Shown here: piece by piece, positions 34,701 to 47,145 of the stretch | Layout of the letters: every line of letters starts with the position of its first letter | Position numbering within the stretch: the stretch's first letter is position 1 | Position numbers and translations under genes: made by a program | Notes under the pieces: generated by a model | What the model was told of the DNA's origin: nothing | The model's input: only the letters and a program-made list of their open reading frames with translations | The model's database searches: none | NCBI RefSeq assembly: GCF_963678635.1 | Contig: NC_087071.1 | Coordinates: 41,740,153 to 41,804,152 of the forward strand | Source of the DNA: Symsagittifera roscoffensis | Taxonomy: Eukaryota; Xenacoelomorpha; Acoela; Convolutidae | Direction: 5' to 3' | Length of the DNA stretch: 64,000 nt

Positions 34701-36041
34701 GTATTTATTTGGTTTTTTGGTTGTGAAAAACAGGGGGCGAAAAAAGAGAATGAGCGTAGATAAGAAATTTTATTCAAACAACAATTGATTTGGTTAGTAC
34801 CCAGATTCGAACTGCAGCAGTGTGAGAAGAATGCAATATTTCCAATTGGCAATTTGAAAAAACTAACTGTAAAACACTAACAAAATTTTCTTTTTGATTA
34901 TGAGAACGATCAAAGATCAATTGTAGCTGAAATGGTAAAGAAGGTTGGAAACAGGTGAATACTGCAGAATGAAAAACAAAATCTGATGACAGTCGATGAA
35001 CTTACAAAATTGGGCCCACAGCCATTGCGACATACGTTTCTGATTATTGCAAAACACTGAAGGTGGAATCGGCACATGTAACAAGAAGAACACAGTAAAA
35101 AGATAAGAAAAACGATTATTTAAAAAAATAATAACTGAAAATGAAATCTAACTGGAATTCAAATTGAAACGCATTAACAAATTTATTTGAAGCAGGTAGA
35201 ACAGTGACTGGAAAGCATTTAAAATTTTTTAATGCTTGATAAAGAGGGAAAAAGTGGTTATTTGAATAGAACTATGGAAACGTAAGCGAAATCAAGAAGC
35301 GTTCGGAATGAAGCGTAAAACTAATGCTATTTGAGGTTCAAAAAATTGAATAGATCAAACGTTTTCTTTCAAACAAATGTGAAATATACGATGATGATGA
35401 GGCATGGAAAAGAAATGAAAGGTTTTTATGGTATATTTAAGGCTGAAGGAACCGTAAAAAAAACTGATTGTTACTCTTCAGAAAGCGCGCGATTCGAACC
35501 TGTGAAGAACGAAGAACAATTTCAATTAATTTTTTTCGTGCTAACCATTAAAACAATTAACCTTATAACGCAGTCCTTTATAATTTCTTACCGTATCGAG
35601 ATCGGGCAGTGGTATGGTTCTGCGGAATCTTTCGGTGCAAAGGATCTTCCTTTCTGTTTTAAGAGTTGGTTTTCTTTTTTGATGTGAGCTTTTTATCAGT
35701 AGACTCATTTTTAGTTAGTAGCTTACAGCTGCTGCAAATCAAAAGAATCACTGTCGAGGTACTCCACAATGGTTTTCCCTGCCAGAGGTCGTAGAATGAT
35801 GTGTTGTTCGAATTGTGAGAAAGAGAAAAATGAAAGTGAAAAAAAATGAATGCAAGTGCATGATTTGATTTCAAGGTCTCAGTGGCCTGTTCTAGGCAGC
35901 CGGACCAGATAAACGGATTTTAGACGGTGTTTCATTTTATTTCTCAGACAGAACGAGGTACAAATTATAGAGTTGAATGAAAACGTAAGAAACTGAAAAA
36001 TGATGGAATGGGTGATAGAAGAAGAGAGTTATACAGGAAAG
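31706..36041. other. decayed or non-coding region with possible exon fragments
   Basis: No gene is established. Coding-looking pieces occur on the plus strand at 33343-33478 (MDSPKEYCFHPIAKH..., ending at a GCAG|GTAGTG donor) and 33538-33678 (APWCDPDSGYILWEEADAF..., between TGTCAG and CAG|GTGAAC). The phases of these two do not join cleanly. Motifs resembling tRNA T loops (CAGATTCGAACTGC at 34803, GCGATTCGAACCTG at 35488) suggest more tRNA-derived repeats. Confidence 0.3.
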
Positions 36042-37297
36042 CAGGTTGAAAGAAGTATCGTTACTTGAAGTATCATTACTTTAAGAAGTATTGTTACTTG
36101 AAAAACAAAAATCCCCCTTGATGGGACTTGACTGGTTAACCTCGGGACTCTCAGTCTTGTGCAAATCCAAAACAGCTAACAGGCAGATATCGGCCGAGAA
36201 ATTGAATAATTTCAACTGTTATTGATTAAAAGAACAAAAATTAAAAAAACTTAATTAGGAAACAAAACAGACAAAAAAAACAAAATGAATGCAGGTTGAA
36301 AGAAGTATCGTTACTTGAAGTATCATTACTTTAAGAAGTATTGTTACTTGAAAAACAAAAATCCTCCTTGATGGGACTTGAATGGTTAACCTCGGGACTC
36401 TCAGTCTTGTGCAAATCCAAAATAGTTAACAGGCAGATATAGGCCGAGAAATTGAAGAAGTTCAACTGTTATTGATTAAAAGAACAAAAATTAAAAAAAA
36501 ACTTAATAAGGAGACAAAACAGACAAAAAAACACAAAAAGAATGCAGGTTGAAAGAAGTATAGTTACTTGAAGTATCATAACTTTAAGAAGTATTGTTAC
36601 TTGAAAAACAAAAATCCTCCTTGATGGGACTTGAATGGTTAACCTCGGGACTCTCAGTCTTGTGCAAATCCACAACAGTTAACAGGCAGATATAGGCCGA
36701 GAAATTGAATAATTTCAACTGTTATTGATTAAAAGAACAAAAATTAAAAAAACTTAATTAGGAAACAAAACAGACAAAAAAAACAAAATGAATGCAGGTT
36801 GAAAGAAGTATCGTTACTTGAAGTATCATTACTTTAAGAAGTATTGTTACTTGAAAAACAAAAATCCTCCTTGATGGGACTTGAATGGTTAACCTCGGGA
36901 CTCTCAGTCTTGTGCAAATCCAAAATAGTTAACAGGCAGATATAGGCCGAGAAATTGAAGAAGTTCAACTGTTATTGATTAAAAGAACAAAAATTAAAAA
37001 AAAACTTAATAAGGAGACAAAACAGACAAAAAAACACAAAAAGAATGCAGGTTGAAAGAAGTATAGTTACTTGAAGTATCATAACTTTAAGAAGTATTGT
37101 TACTTGAAAAACAAAAATCCTCCTTGATGGGACTTGAATGGTTAACCTTGGGACTCTCAGTCTTGTGCAAATCCAAAACAGTTAACAGGCAGATATAGGC
37201 CGAGAAATTGAGTAAGTTCAACTGTTATTGATTAAAAGAACAAAAATTTTAAAAAAAGGACTTAATTAGGAGACAAAAGAGACAAACAAAACAAAAG
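36042..37297 (-). repeat. 251-bp tandem array with tRNA-like core
   Basis: Five head-to-tail units start at 36042, 36292, 36544, 36794 and 37047. Diagnostic variants alternate (TATCGTTAC versus TATAGTTAC; TTAATTAGGAAAC versus TTAATAAGGAGAC), and units 2 and 4 are nearly identical, so the array grew as ~502-bp dimers. Each unit holds, on the minus strand, a B-box-like ATTCAAGTCCC in a stretch resembling a tRNA-derived SINE head, next to an A-rich segment. Confidence 0.85.
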
Positions 37298-37596
37298 GTA
37301 TGTCATTTCACTTACCTTCAAAGCTCCTAATTTATTGCCAATCAAACAATCCCGTCAAATAAATGATCAAGTCTCAAACTTGTACAAAAATAAGTTACTA
37401 ATTTCAATTTCAGGAAAAGAGAAAGGCAAATTGAAAGAAGTCGAAAATTTTTTTTCTCATCGAACCTACATAATAAGGTCGGAAGAGCGCGACAGATACC
37501 TTTGCGCAGAGCCCTTTTTAGAAATCTCAACAAATTGTTTTCCTTCAAAATAAGCAAATTGAACAAAAACAAATCCAAAAAATTTGTCTCCCATTG

Positions 37597-37890
37597 GTAT
37601 TCGATCTTGATCAACCGGTGCGTGGGACCAAAATGTGTACGTGGGATATGAAATCACTTTAAAAACATTTAGAGTTTTAAATTCTCAACAAGTTCTGCTT
37701 TTATTCCGGAAAAAATGGGATTTCTCCCATTTTTTCCGGAATAAAAGCAGAACATATTAATATTGAGACATATTGATAGAAAAAGCACTTATAAAAACCT
37801 TTTTTTCTTCTTGGTCAGCAAGACAAAATAGAAAAAAAACAAGAAAAACATAGCGCTAACTTGTGTGATTGTCATTTTCTGCTGCAAAAG
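37597..37890 (-). repeat. SINE-like dispersed repeat, copy 2
   Basis: The head ATTCGATCTTGATCAACCGG..GTGGGACC and the tail CATAGCGCTAACTTGTGTGA then TTGTCATTTTCTGCTGC match the order of the copy at 2048-2345. The middle is replaced by the hairpin at 37692-37753. Confidence 0.45.
37692..37753. repeat. perfect 29-bp hairpin with TTTC loop
   Basis: The arm 37692-37720 (begins GTTCTGCTTTTATTCC, ends AAATGGGA) is the exact reverse complement of 37725-37753. Only TTTC separates them. No similar palindrome was noticed in the other SINE-like copies. Confidence 0.9.
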
Positions 37891-38847
37891 CTTGATGTTA
37901 AAACTTTCACTGGCTCGCTAAACTTGGCCTAAACTCTCATGCTGCTCGCGCTTGGTGGCGAAAAATCATCGACCACATAGTCAGGGCTTGAGGCGTAATC
38001 AGGGTTTTTGGCTTCCAGCTACTTTCACGCTTTGCTTAGCCTCTTCACAATGATATCTTTTTTTAAAACTTTTCTTTTCAGGTCCACATGGATCACAACC
38101 CTGACGCGATGCTGACCAGACACCCGTAATACTTTTTGTGTCAATAACTAATTGTATATGGAGCAGGCTTTTAACTACCTAATGAGGTGAACAATCGAAG
38201 ATAGGACTTTAAATGAAGCCCGCGAACCCCCGTGGGTAGGCAAAACAGCTCGAATTTTTTGTGCTCATTCAATTTTTTGAAAAGCACTGAAGTCATTTTG
38301 ATTCAAACGAATTCATTAATTTATAATTGAACAAAAGATAAAAGGGAAAATAATGAGCTTCTTTATCATGGGCTCAATTTGACTCCTCTGGTGTTTTGGT
38401 CAAATGCTTAACCGTTTCACTCCCAGTTGCTGGAATAGACTCAGACAATGGCACTAAAAAGCTGTTTCAAAAGAAGTCATATTTTGATGAAATAAACAAA
38501 AATTGAAGATTGGTTTTCTTAACATCATTTTGAGCAATCTTGAGAATGTTCTGATTCAAAAAAATGTGTGAACACTGATATCATCGAAAACAGCAATTCT
38601 TAAACTTTTTTGATCAAAAGATGAGAAAATTTCAATTCGAATTAAACAGAAAACATGTTAATGTACAACTTTCAAAAAGTGTAAAACGAAAAATCATTAA
38701 AAAAAGTAAAACATTGAGCATACGCGACAAACACACACACACAAAAAAATCTTTTAATCGCATGGGAAAAACCTACTTTTTAAAAGCTTCTCTTTTACAA
38801 AAAAGTGAGCTGAGCCAACTTAAAATGCAAAACACCTTTGTCTTATA
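37891..38847. other. non-coding DNA
   Basis: No gene recognised. A tRNA-like word (TGGATCACAACCCTGACGCG) occurs near 38090. Otherwise AT-rich and featureless. Confidence 0.35.
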
Positions 38848-39150
38848 TCGGGATGTGATCCTTATGATCCGGCGTGTGGGGGGCCAAAATATATAAGCTA
38901 GGTTAAAAATGTACATAAAAATCTTGAACGTTTGCAAAAAATTTTCTTTTTTTATTTTATTGCCCCGACTTTTCCGGGAAAAAAAATCTGATTTCTTCCA
39001 GGGAAGTGACAAGAAATTGCACTTCTAATTTGCCTTATCCCTAATTTGGGAAGCAACTCACAATGGAAAAAAACTCGAGAAAAAAATGATTACTTTGCGA
39101 GATAGTCCTAACCGGGTCGTGTTCATAACGTTAAAAAACCGCGGTGCCTC
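38848..39150 (-). repeat. SINE-like dispersed repeat, copy 3
   Basis: The head CGGGATGTGATCCTTATGAT, body CAGGGAAGTGACAAG and TTGGGAAGCAACTCACAATG, and tail TTTGCGAGATAGTCCTAACC align block by block with the copy at 2048-2345. Confidence 0.5.
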
Positions 39151-39494
39151 ATTAAAAGTAAACTAAACTCGAGCGCTCTGCGCACTCGTAGGTAAATGTG
39201 GCGGAAAAACGCCGACCACCAAGTTATAATTTGCATTGTAATGATACGGTTATTGTGCATAATAGAAGCGCGCTTATCTGGTTGTGGTTTGAATTCTGAA
39301 AGCTTGAATTCTGGTTACTGTTCAGTTTAACAGAAATTTCGGCTAAAATGTCTATGAAACGTTTTGATCTAGAAAATCAGCCTCAGCTGGGTACTTAATT
39401 TTGGTAAATATTATTGGCCAATATGTGATTTAAACACTCTTCAAAAATTGATGATTCATCTTTATGCTTAGGTTACGCTCCCCAAAAATTGCAC

Positions 39495-39650
39495 TGCGTA
39501 GGCGCACAATTAAGTGTGGGTAGGTCTTTGGAATCCAGAGACAAATCTTTCAATATGTTAAATTTTTGTCGGAACGATCAAAGAAAACGTAAATAACAAA
39601 AGAAGAACAAAAAGAGTGTCCTTGTTGCGGAATCCGCTCACAATTCTTAA
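39495..39650 (+). repeat. dispersed repeat (GTCCTTGTTGCGGAATCC end), copy 1
   Basis: Blocks TAGGCGCACA, GACAAATCTTT, GTCGGAACGATCAAAGAAAA, AAAAGAAGAACAAA and GTCCTTGTTGCGGAATCCGC recur in the same order at 46055-46225. The family is unnamed. Confidence 0.6.
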
Positions 39651-42600
39651 AATGCAGTTTAGCGGGAACATTAATATGAGCGAAATACAGTTATAATGAG
39701 CGAGAAATTTAAATCTGGTATAAAGTGCAGTTAAGTTAAAAATGATCTTTTTTCTGGTTTTTTGCCAGATGATGCGCTTCTTCCTGGTCGTTTTTAGTCA
39801 TTTTTAAAATAACGCAAAAAAAACTATAAATCTTTCGTCAATTTGAACACATTGTATGGGTTTTGAAAATGTTTATTTTTGAATTTGTTTGGAATTTTTT
39901 TGGCATAGCATGTTAACGCAAAAACTTTACGAAGCCTACACATAAATTGAAGCTCCTTTTTTAAATATCAGCCAACTTTCATGCGATCCACTTTTAAGTA
40001 TACTTGAAAGCAAAGTTTTGAAGTATTTTGTGGTATTGATTGCATTTTATATTTCATCGAACAAGTTTTTTAAAGGCCGGTGCTCCCTAAACTAGTGCAA
40101 TTTATATGAAAAAAATTGATTGAATTGTTTTGGGACAAAATTTTTAGTAACTACGCCAAGTGTTTGTTCGCTTCTGTCCAGTAGTCGTTATATTCCCGCA
40201 AAATTTCATTCGCGACTTTGAAATGGTAGAAACGCACATCAAAGTTTTATACGACCATCATGAGGTAATTTTTTGCTGTTTGTTTTCCTCGAACTAAGTA
40301 AAAAATAAAAATAGGAAAAGCAAGGCTTAATAAAAGTCAATGATTAAAAGGGTAATTTGTAAAGAAATGAATTACCAACGGTCATAACACTGACTGCAAT
40401 TATAACCGGAGCATTGATTTTAAAAGATTTAGCCAAAAGATAATCGCAGAAACTTGACCTTGAGTTATGTATTGCCAGAACATAAGCGCTTTTCAACCTA
40501 CTTTAAACTTGGAGAGCTCGCCTTACTTCAGACTTAATCCAGCCAATTTTTTGATCACTTTTTTATTATCTCCCTGATTTCCTCAGCAATTTTCCGGTTG
40601 TTTACTGTATGATTGCCTCACTTATCACTTTCTAGTTCTGGTTGATTACTTCGCTGATCACTTTTTTCCAGTTTCCAGATGTAGGTTAATAATCAGTGAT
40701 TTTCTAGAAAAATTCATTCTTCTAACACAAATTATCCAAAACAACAAAACAACAAATAGTTGTTGAATTTTCTCAGTTAACAGAAACAGGGAAGAGAAAT
40801 TTTGAGTTTGGGATTTATCGCCAAAAAAAGTTGTTAGGTAAATGACTTTTTTGGCAATAAAATTACAATTTTGGAAAATTAATCAAATTTTTTTCTGGTT
40901 TTATCTAAAACAACCTGTAAAAACGACGCGATACCAAATAAAAGTAATATTGATGTGTCTTATAACGCAACACTTGGATGTATGAATTTGTCTGAATTAA
41001 GTTTGGATCGCTTTCCAAGATGTTGCCGTAGCGCTCACGCTTTCATGAAAGGAAACAAATTGCTAAAGTAAACCCGGATTGATTTTGCTGAGAAAATCAG
41101 TACCGTTTTGCAAAAAAAGTCTTCTTTGTGTTTCAAAAACATGACGACATCCTGCAACTAATTCCATCCCAGCATACCAATTATGTATCAAAACAAATAA
41201 CAAAATCATCCGAATCCAATTCGTAATAAGAAAAATTAAGGAAACAAAATTTAGATCAAGTGTGAGAAGACTTTCAGCCGTGGGGGGTTGGATCAAAATT
41301 TTGAGAAAAATAAAAATAATTGCTGTTTTTTCCCTTATTACCTTTTCCTGGCAAATTTAGTTGCCATTGCATTCTGATTATCAAAAAATAGTCATTTCTA
41401 TTTTATTCAGCTGACTTTAGCTGAGTGGAGTTGAATTGAAATGTCGAAAAAAAATTGCCGTTTTTTTTACCAAAAGTTATACTTTCAGGGTAAATTTAGT
41501 TGCTCCAGGCTTTTGTTTATAAAGGCTAAGTCCTTTCTAAACTATTTCGCAAAAAAAACTGCGTTTTTAGGCGTTTTCCTGCTGATTTCAGCTGTGGGAC
41601 TGTTCCATCTTTTTTTTTTCGATTGTAACGACACCTTACAAAAATAATTTGAAATCAATTCGAAAATTTGAAACAAAAGTTACCGTACTGTTCTAAGCCA
41701 AAAGCAGTGTCATAAAACGAACAGTACCGTAAAAGTACTAAATAGTACTGTTCCCGTACTGCACCAGTACTGTTTTTCACTGGGTTTTTCCTGAAACAGT
41801 AGTGATAATTACTGTCAGACTAATCCAGGAACATCTAAATTTGCACAAATTGGCGAATTTCAAAACCTCATAACTAAAATGTTGGCTTGTTATTCTTAAA
41901 GAAGCGGAGAATATTCCGACCACGGTCCTAAAAATATACAAAAAAAGAAACTCAATTTAGTGTCGTTTTTTCTGCCTGGTTAAATAAAAAGATCTGAACG
42001 AAAAATTAGGGCTTGAGAATACTCGATAGTTATAGTAAACTAGGCAGTTTGGAAAAAAATTTAAACAAAAATGACTTCTGCTGTTTTTTGCTGTTTTTTT
42101 TGTGTTTTTCTTTAAATATTTGAGCTTGCTGTTTTCTTTGCTATTTTTGCTGTTTTCTTAGTCTTTTTTTTGAACTTTTGATTTTTTATTTTTTCTTAAG
42201 TTTTAGTTATTTGGTTAATAAAGGCGCTGATATACTGAAAAAATTGACTGTACTTCATTAAAACTTTTTTGCAGTTTTTTTGAGTTTTTTTTGTTGCTGT
42301 TTTTTTGCTGTTTTTTTTTACTGTTAGCTGAATTTTTTCTGCTATTTCTTTGAAAATTTGAAGTTTGGTTCCCAAAAGGACATTACTCGATTATAGTTAG
42401 CTTTTTACGGCTCAAATTAGGCTATCGTAAGTTTCTAATGTTTTAAAATAAGCTATTGTAAGATTGTTCGCTCGCTTTAGTTGCTCGAAATTCGACGAAA
42501 AATCAAAACTTTCAGACCGGTTTGGGAAAACGTTTTGGAAGTTCACGATGTCTTTTGAACCATGACAAAAAGGTATCTAATAGGATCTAGCATTCTACTC

Positions 42601-44675
42601 ACTCTGATGATCAATTGGTAGCTGATATTGCGTAGATTTTTTTTTAAAAAAAGAAAAAATACAAAACACAAACTGTAAAGATAAAGGAGAATCGTACCAA
42701 TCTGGCGCAACAAATTTGGTGCTGCTATGCTTTTGCAGAAATAACGTACGAGAAAAATATTTATTTGGCTACTTGTAGTGGTGGTAATTGCATAGCTGCA
42801 TTGGTTTTTTGCCGAGCTGTTTTTTAATGCTTAGTTATTATGGATTTTTAAGCAAAATGAGAACAAAACGGAAAAGAAAGCTGAAAATCAAAACAAAATA
42901 CACAATATGAAGCTACATCGGTTAAAACGCATTTTTTTGTTACTTGTAGGCTTAAGTCGCGAAATTTGTTCAAAGATAAGAAAAACATTCTGCTAGTTAT
43001 TTGTCAATTTTGCAATTTTCCTGATTTTTTATGGAATTACTTTTTGACGAAACTTAAGTTTTGCTCAAAAAACTTCCGAGTTGATGTAAAGCAAAGTATA
43101 TTTGGCCAAAATTATTCCCTACACGGCTGAAAAGTGCTTACTTACTCTTATAAATTGGCTAATACAGAGAGGACAGTTTTTTTTGCTGTAACAATTAGCG
43201 TCGAGACAAAATAAGCGCTAGTTTAAGCATTCAAAGGAGGCCCTGATTCATGCCTTCTTGTTTTTTTTAATCATCACTTTTTAAACGGGAACTTAGCAAC
43301 AAATTAATCAACAACTAATTTTCTGGGAAACACTAGAAAAAATATATGATTTATTTTGCAATTTTTTGTATAACAATGGCTCTCTTGGGAAGCTGTTCAG
43401 GGCTCAAATGTGGAACTAACTGATGCTAAATTATTTTGGTACAAATTATGTTGCGCCGTAACCATCACTTAACAGGAAATGGTCCTTTTTTCTGGCAAAA
43501 AATCAAATGGCAGAACACGGGTTTGTGGATTCGAATATTATCTTTGTGATCTCTTCAATACCTCATTTTTGACAAAATAGCAACATTTTCTTATTTTTCT
43601 GAGGCTGTAATAGCTTTTGGAGTTATTTTCAAGTTTCGCTTGTCTTGGTTCATTTCGTCGATTACATGCATCGAAAAAGACAAACTTTGTTATTGATTTT
43701 TTAAATAGTTCTTAAAAAAACTAATACAGAACAATTTGAATCATTATTTTTTCGACTGAACTTGAATAAGGATAGAACAAAATAAGAAGCTGATTAATTG
43801 AGATTAATTGAGAAGAGCTAGAAAATCTAAAGAAACAAATAGTAAACTACCTAGAGTATTTCGAAAATTGTGTCATTTCAGTTTCTGAAACAATTTTTTT
43901 TTGTAGCAGTTTAATTATTGTTCCGTATATTAATTTGTGCTTTTTTCCATCAAACTGGATACTTTTCATTTGTTTAGCAGGCCACTTAAACGGAAAACAT
44001 CAGAAAAATCTAGTCCTCAATTTTAAAAAAAAAGTTAATCTTGAACAATTATTGTGCTTGATGTTTGCTACTGATTTCAGAATCAACGAAAATTACTTTT
44101 GCACATATCTAGCTCATCAAAGGTCTTAGAGTTTAATAAAACTGAAAAACACTATCAACAGCACAAAAAACGGCAAAAGACCAGAAAATAGACAATATGC
44201 ACTAAAATATTCGAGGTGGTAGTGAACTTCTTTCGTTTGAAAGTTCATTCTATAATAGTTCAGCCGCTTTGCTCATCGGGTCCTTGACTGTGAATTGACT
44301 TTGGGGTGCCTACTTTCTTAGAAGAATAAGACAAGTTAACTTACTTGCATTTTAGCTTGGAGAACATTCTTAGGGAGAAGTCAGAATTAAACGAGGATAC
44401 GACAACAGCGAACCTTGAATGCATTTAGGCAATATTTTAAGGAATTTGAACTTCGAACACAAATTCTGGGAAAAAAACGTTTTCGATTAGCAGGCCCTAA
44501 AGATTAAGCTTTTGAAAGTTAACTAATTTAATACTTACTTTGGGATAATATGAAGAAATGGGTTCTAATGATGGATCTAGTGAGAAGAAAAGAGAAGAAC
44601 TATAGGCTTATGGAAGAAATGAAAGAAAGGACTGAGTTATTTTTAACCAAACTATTTTTTATGAGATTCATAAAA
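39651..44675. other. AT-rich non-coding DNA with a T-rich low-complexity stretch
   Basis: No gene recognised over 5 kb; open frames are short and lack motifs. A degenerate TTTTTTGCTGTTTTTT repeat occupies about 42075-42345. GTACTGTT words cluster in direct and inverted form at about 41680-41775. Confidence 0.45.
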
Positions 44676-44776
44676 GATTGCAGCAACACTTTTTTTTTAA
44701 ATTGCTTAATCATTCGCTTCAATTCTATTTCGTATAAGTCTTAACAATTACAGGTTGGCATTTTACAAGTTCTGGA
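44676..44776 (+). repeat. ~100-bp direct repeat, copy 1
   Basis: AAGTCTTAACAATTACAGGT then TGGCATTTTACAAGTTC, with the upstream GCAGCAACA..TTTAAATTGCTTA, recurs at 45666-45772, about 990 bp away. Confidence 0.7.
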
Positions 44777-45665
44777 CTGTTCTGGTTTATGGAGTTGACT
44801 CGAAACCTTTAAGTTCGCCAGAACTGACAAAAAAGTGAAGTTATCGAAATCAATTGTACCGAAACCAAAATCGCTCCAACAAAATATCTAAATCGCTCCA
44901 AAAAAACTCAAGCGGAATCGTTAAACCTCCTGTACAATTTCTATGCAGGTGGACAATATCGGGCTGAAAATGACAACCAGTTTTGAATGCAGCTGTTTTA
45001 TTTGCGGTATCTTCGGCAGAGTATTTATTACTACATCCTAAAATCACTTCGCAACACTGACCCTTAACCACAGCCAGATCAAATCCAGACCTAAGGTCTG
45101 CTAAATCAGTAAACAGCTCTCAGAAATCAATGCCAAATCAAACAGGTGATCAAGATGCAAATGAGTCATCCTCATCCAGGACTTGGGGTAGCAGTAAGAA
45201 GCAGATCCCATTCTTCGGAAATTTGGTTCGCCTGGCAGTGAAAGACGTCTCATAGTCATCACCATCACAACGTCACATGGGTCTACAGTTCCCAAATCAG
45301 AAGGGGAACCATCTTCATCGTCATCGCCAAGGAGGAAAATAAGATTTTTTAAGAGGTGCGAGAAAAAAGATTAAGAGATAAAAGAAGATATTATAGAAAA
45401 AAAATTAAACATAATTTTAGGCTTCTTGGAAAAACAGTTAATCTTCAAAACTTACAAATTTTTAATGTTATAATTTCCGATCCTCAAAATTCTGATCCTT
45501 TCTGAGCCGCCCTTAAGTGTTGTTGATGCTGTTGATGTGTGCTAACATTGACGTTGAAGTATTATAATATTATTTTTTTTAATTTGAAATATTTTGTCAA
45601 GGTCGGTACCTGCCGACCAAGTTAGCCATTTGTGTTCACTGTGAATATCACTTGAGATTCATCAA
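44777..45665. other. non-coding DNA between the two ~100-bp direct repeats
   Basis: Two short minus-strand frames (about 73 and 64 codons) show no known motif. The direct repeats on both sides suggest the segment may be an insertion or one unit of a larger tandem duplication. Confidence 0.3.
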
Positions 45666-45772
45666 AGATTTCAGCAACAATTTTTTAAATTGCTTACACA
45701 ATCACTTCAGTCTATTTAGGATAAGTCTTAACAATTACAGGTTGGCATTTTACAAGTTCAGACTGTTTGCAA
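45666..45772 (+). repeat. ~100-bp direct repeat, copy 2
   Basis: Roughly 85% similar to 44676-44776 by eye; the 36-nt segment around AATTACAGGTTGGCATTTTA is unchanged. Confidence 0.7.
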
Positions 45773-46054
45773 AAGCTTATTAATTCTTCTGGTTTTTGGG
45801 GTAAGGTGTGCTAACTTGACCAAGACACAAATAATCCTTTTTTCCAAAAAAAAACAATCAACGAATCCTTAATTTATCTCGTCTCAAGCCATCAGTTCCA
45901 TCGAGGAGTTGAAATGAATGCTCTTCAGCATAGAACTTTGAAATCCTTGTTCTGAAAAAAAATATTTTTTAATTCTTGTATTATTTTAAGAGTATTTGAA
46001 GATTCACTCTGCATCAATTGTCCTGAAGAGCTTAAACAGTTGTTCTAACAGTAC

Positions 46055-46225
46055 GAGGCTAAACTGTGCACCGGATAGGCGCACATTTTTGTGGCTGTAT
46101 GCTCCTGAGTTCCAGTGACAAGTCTTTAAACATGTAAAAACTTCATCGGAACAGTCAAAGAAAAGGAAGACACAAAAGAAGAACAAAGTGAAGGTCCTTG
46201 TTGCGGAATCCACTTATATTTCTCA
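46055..46225 (+). repeat. dispersed repeat, copy 2
   Basis: Matches 39495-39650 block by block (ATAGGCGCACATTT, GTCTTTAAACATGT, TCGGAACAGTCAAAGAAAAG, GTCCTTGTTGCGGAATCCAC). An E element begins just after it. Confidence 0.6.
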
Positions 46226-46239
46226 ATAACCTCATTTTG

Positions 46240-47145
46240 TCCGCACTGTAGTTCTTTTGATAATAATCGATTATATTGTCTTTTTATAGTAAGTACCCAT
46301 AAAATTACAAAAGTATTCGATGAAAATCCAATAAAAGTCGGTATATTATCCAAATTTTACATCAATATAATCCATTATAATTGATTAGAATTAATTTTAT
46401 AAATTACTATTGGTGAATTTTGCAAACTTTTGAGTTCCTGTTTTTTGCAGTTGCCACGAATTACATTTCATTAACATAAAATTTTACACACTTTTTTTAT
46501 ACATTTAAATTTCTCTATTTTTTCAATTTGGTAGTTCAACTTTTATTTAACTGTCATTTTTTCTACCATCGCCGCTGTAAAACCTTAACATTCTCCCACT
46601 GCCCCCCTGCCTACTGTCATTCACCGCCCACTATCCTCCTCCCCTCAATTGAACTTCCCCGCCCACTACCCTCCCCCGTACTGAAAGCGGTTGAAGGCGG
46701 GCGGGGAATGGTTCTATGGGGTGGGGGATTTTCTGGAACAAGACCTGGGACATGCTTAACCGTGCGTTTCAGGGGTTGAAGTAGTGTAAACGCCATCATC
46801 ACTTCTTGCAACCCCCCTCCAACCCCCCGTCTCTTTAGCCCACCGCCACCGTTTGTGTAGGGAGAGGCGGTTAAACGACGGTGGGGGTTTGGTGTGGGGC
46901 ACAAACTTTTTTCAGTTTTTTGGAGACAAACGTGTTTGTTCGGGTTTTAATTTTGCAGACTTTCTAACAAATGGTTGTCATTTTGGCGAGATCGTGAAAA
47001 ATTTGTGGCCCATATGAATTGATTATTTTAACAAAACAATCGATTAAAATGGATTTCCAAAAATTGAAAGTAATCGATTAAAATCTCCCGAAAATCCTTT
47101 TCATGGTTGAATGGGTCATGGAAATCGATTATATGGGTTACGTTT
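46240..47145. mobile_element. E-family element, diverged copy
   Basis: The left end TCCGCACTGTAGTTC..GATAATAATCGATTATATTG is a diverged version of CCCGCACCGGAGTTCC..GATAATAATCGATTATATTG. AATCGATT-type repeats occur at both sides (46258-46395 and 47020-47140), and a C-rich then G-rich core lies at about 46585-46890. Sequence between repeats and core (GTTCCTGTTTTTTGCAGTTG) resembles the element at 28.4 kb. The right terminus is not clear. Confidence 0.55.

Noticed and set aside
38621..38896. 91-codon plus-strand frame rich in Lys
   Set aside because: The composition follows the AT-rich background; there is no motif, and it runs into the SINE-like copy.
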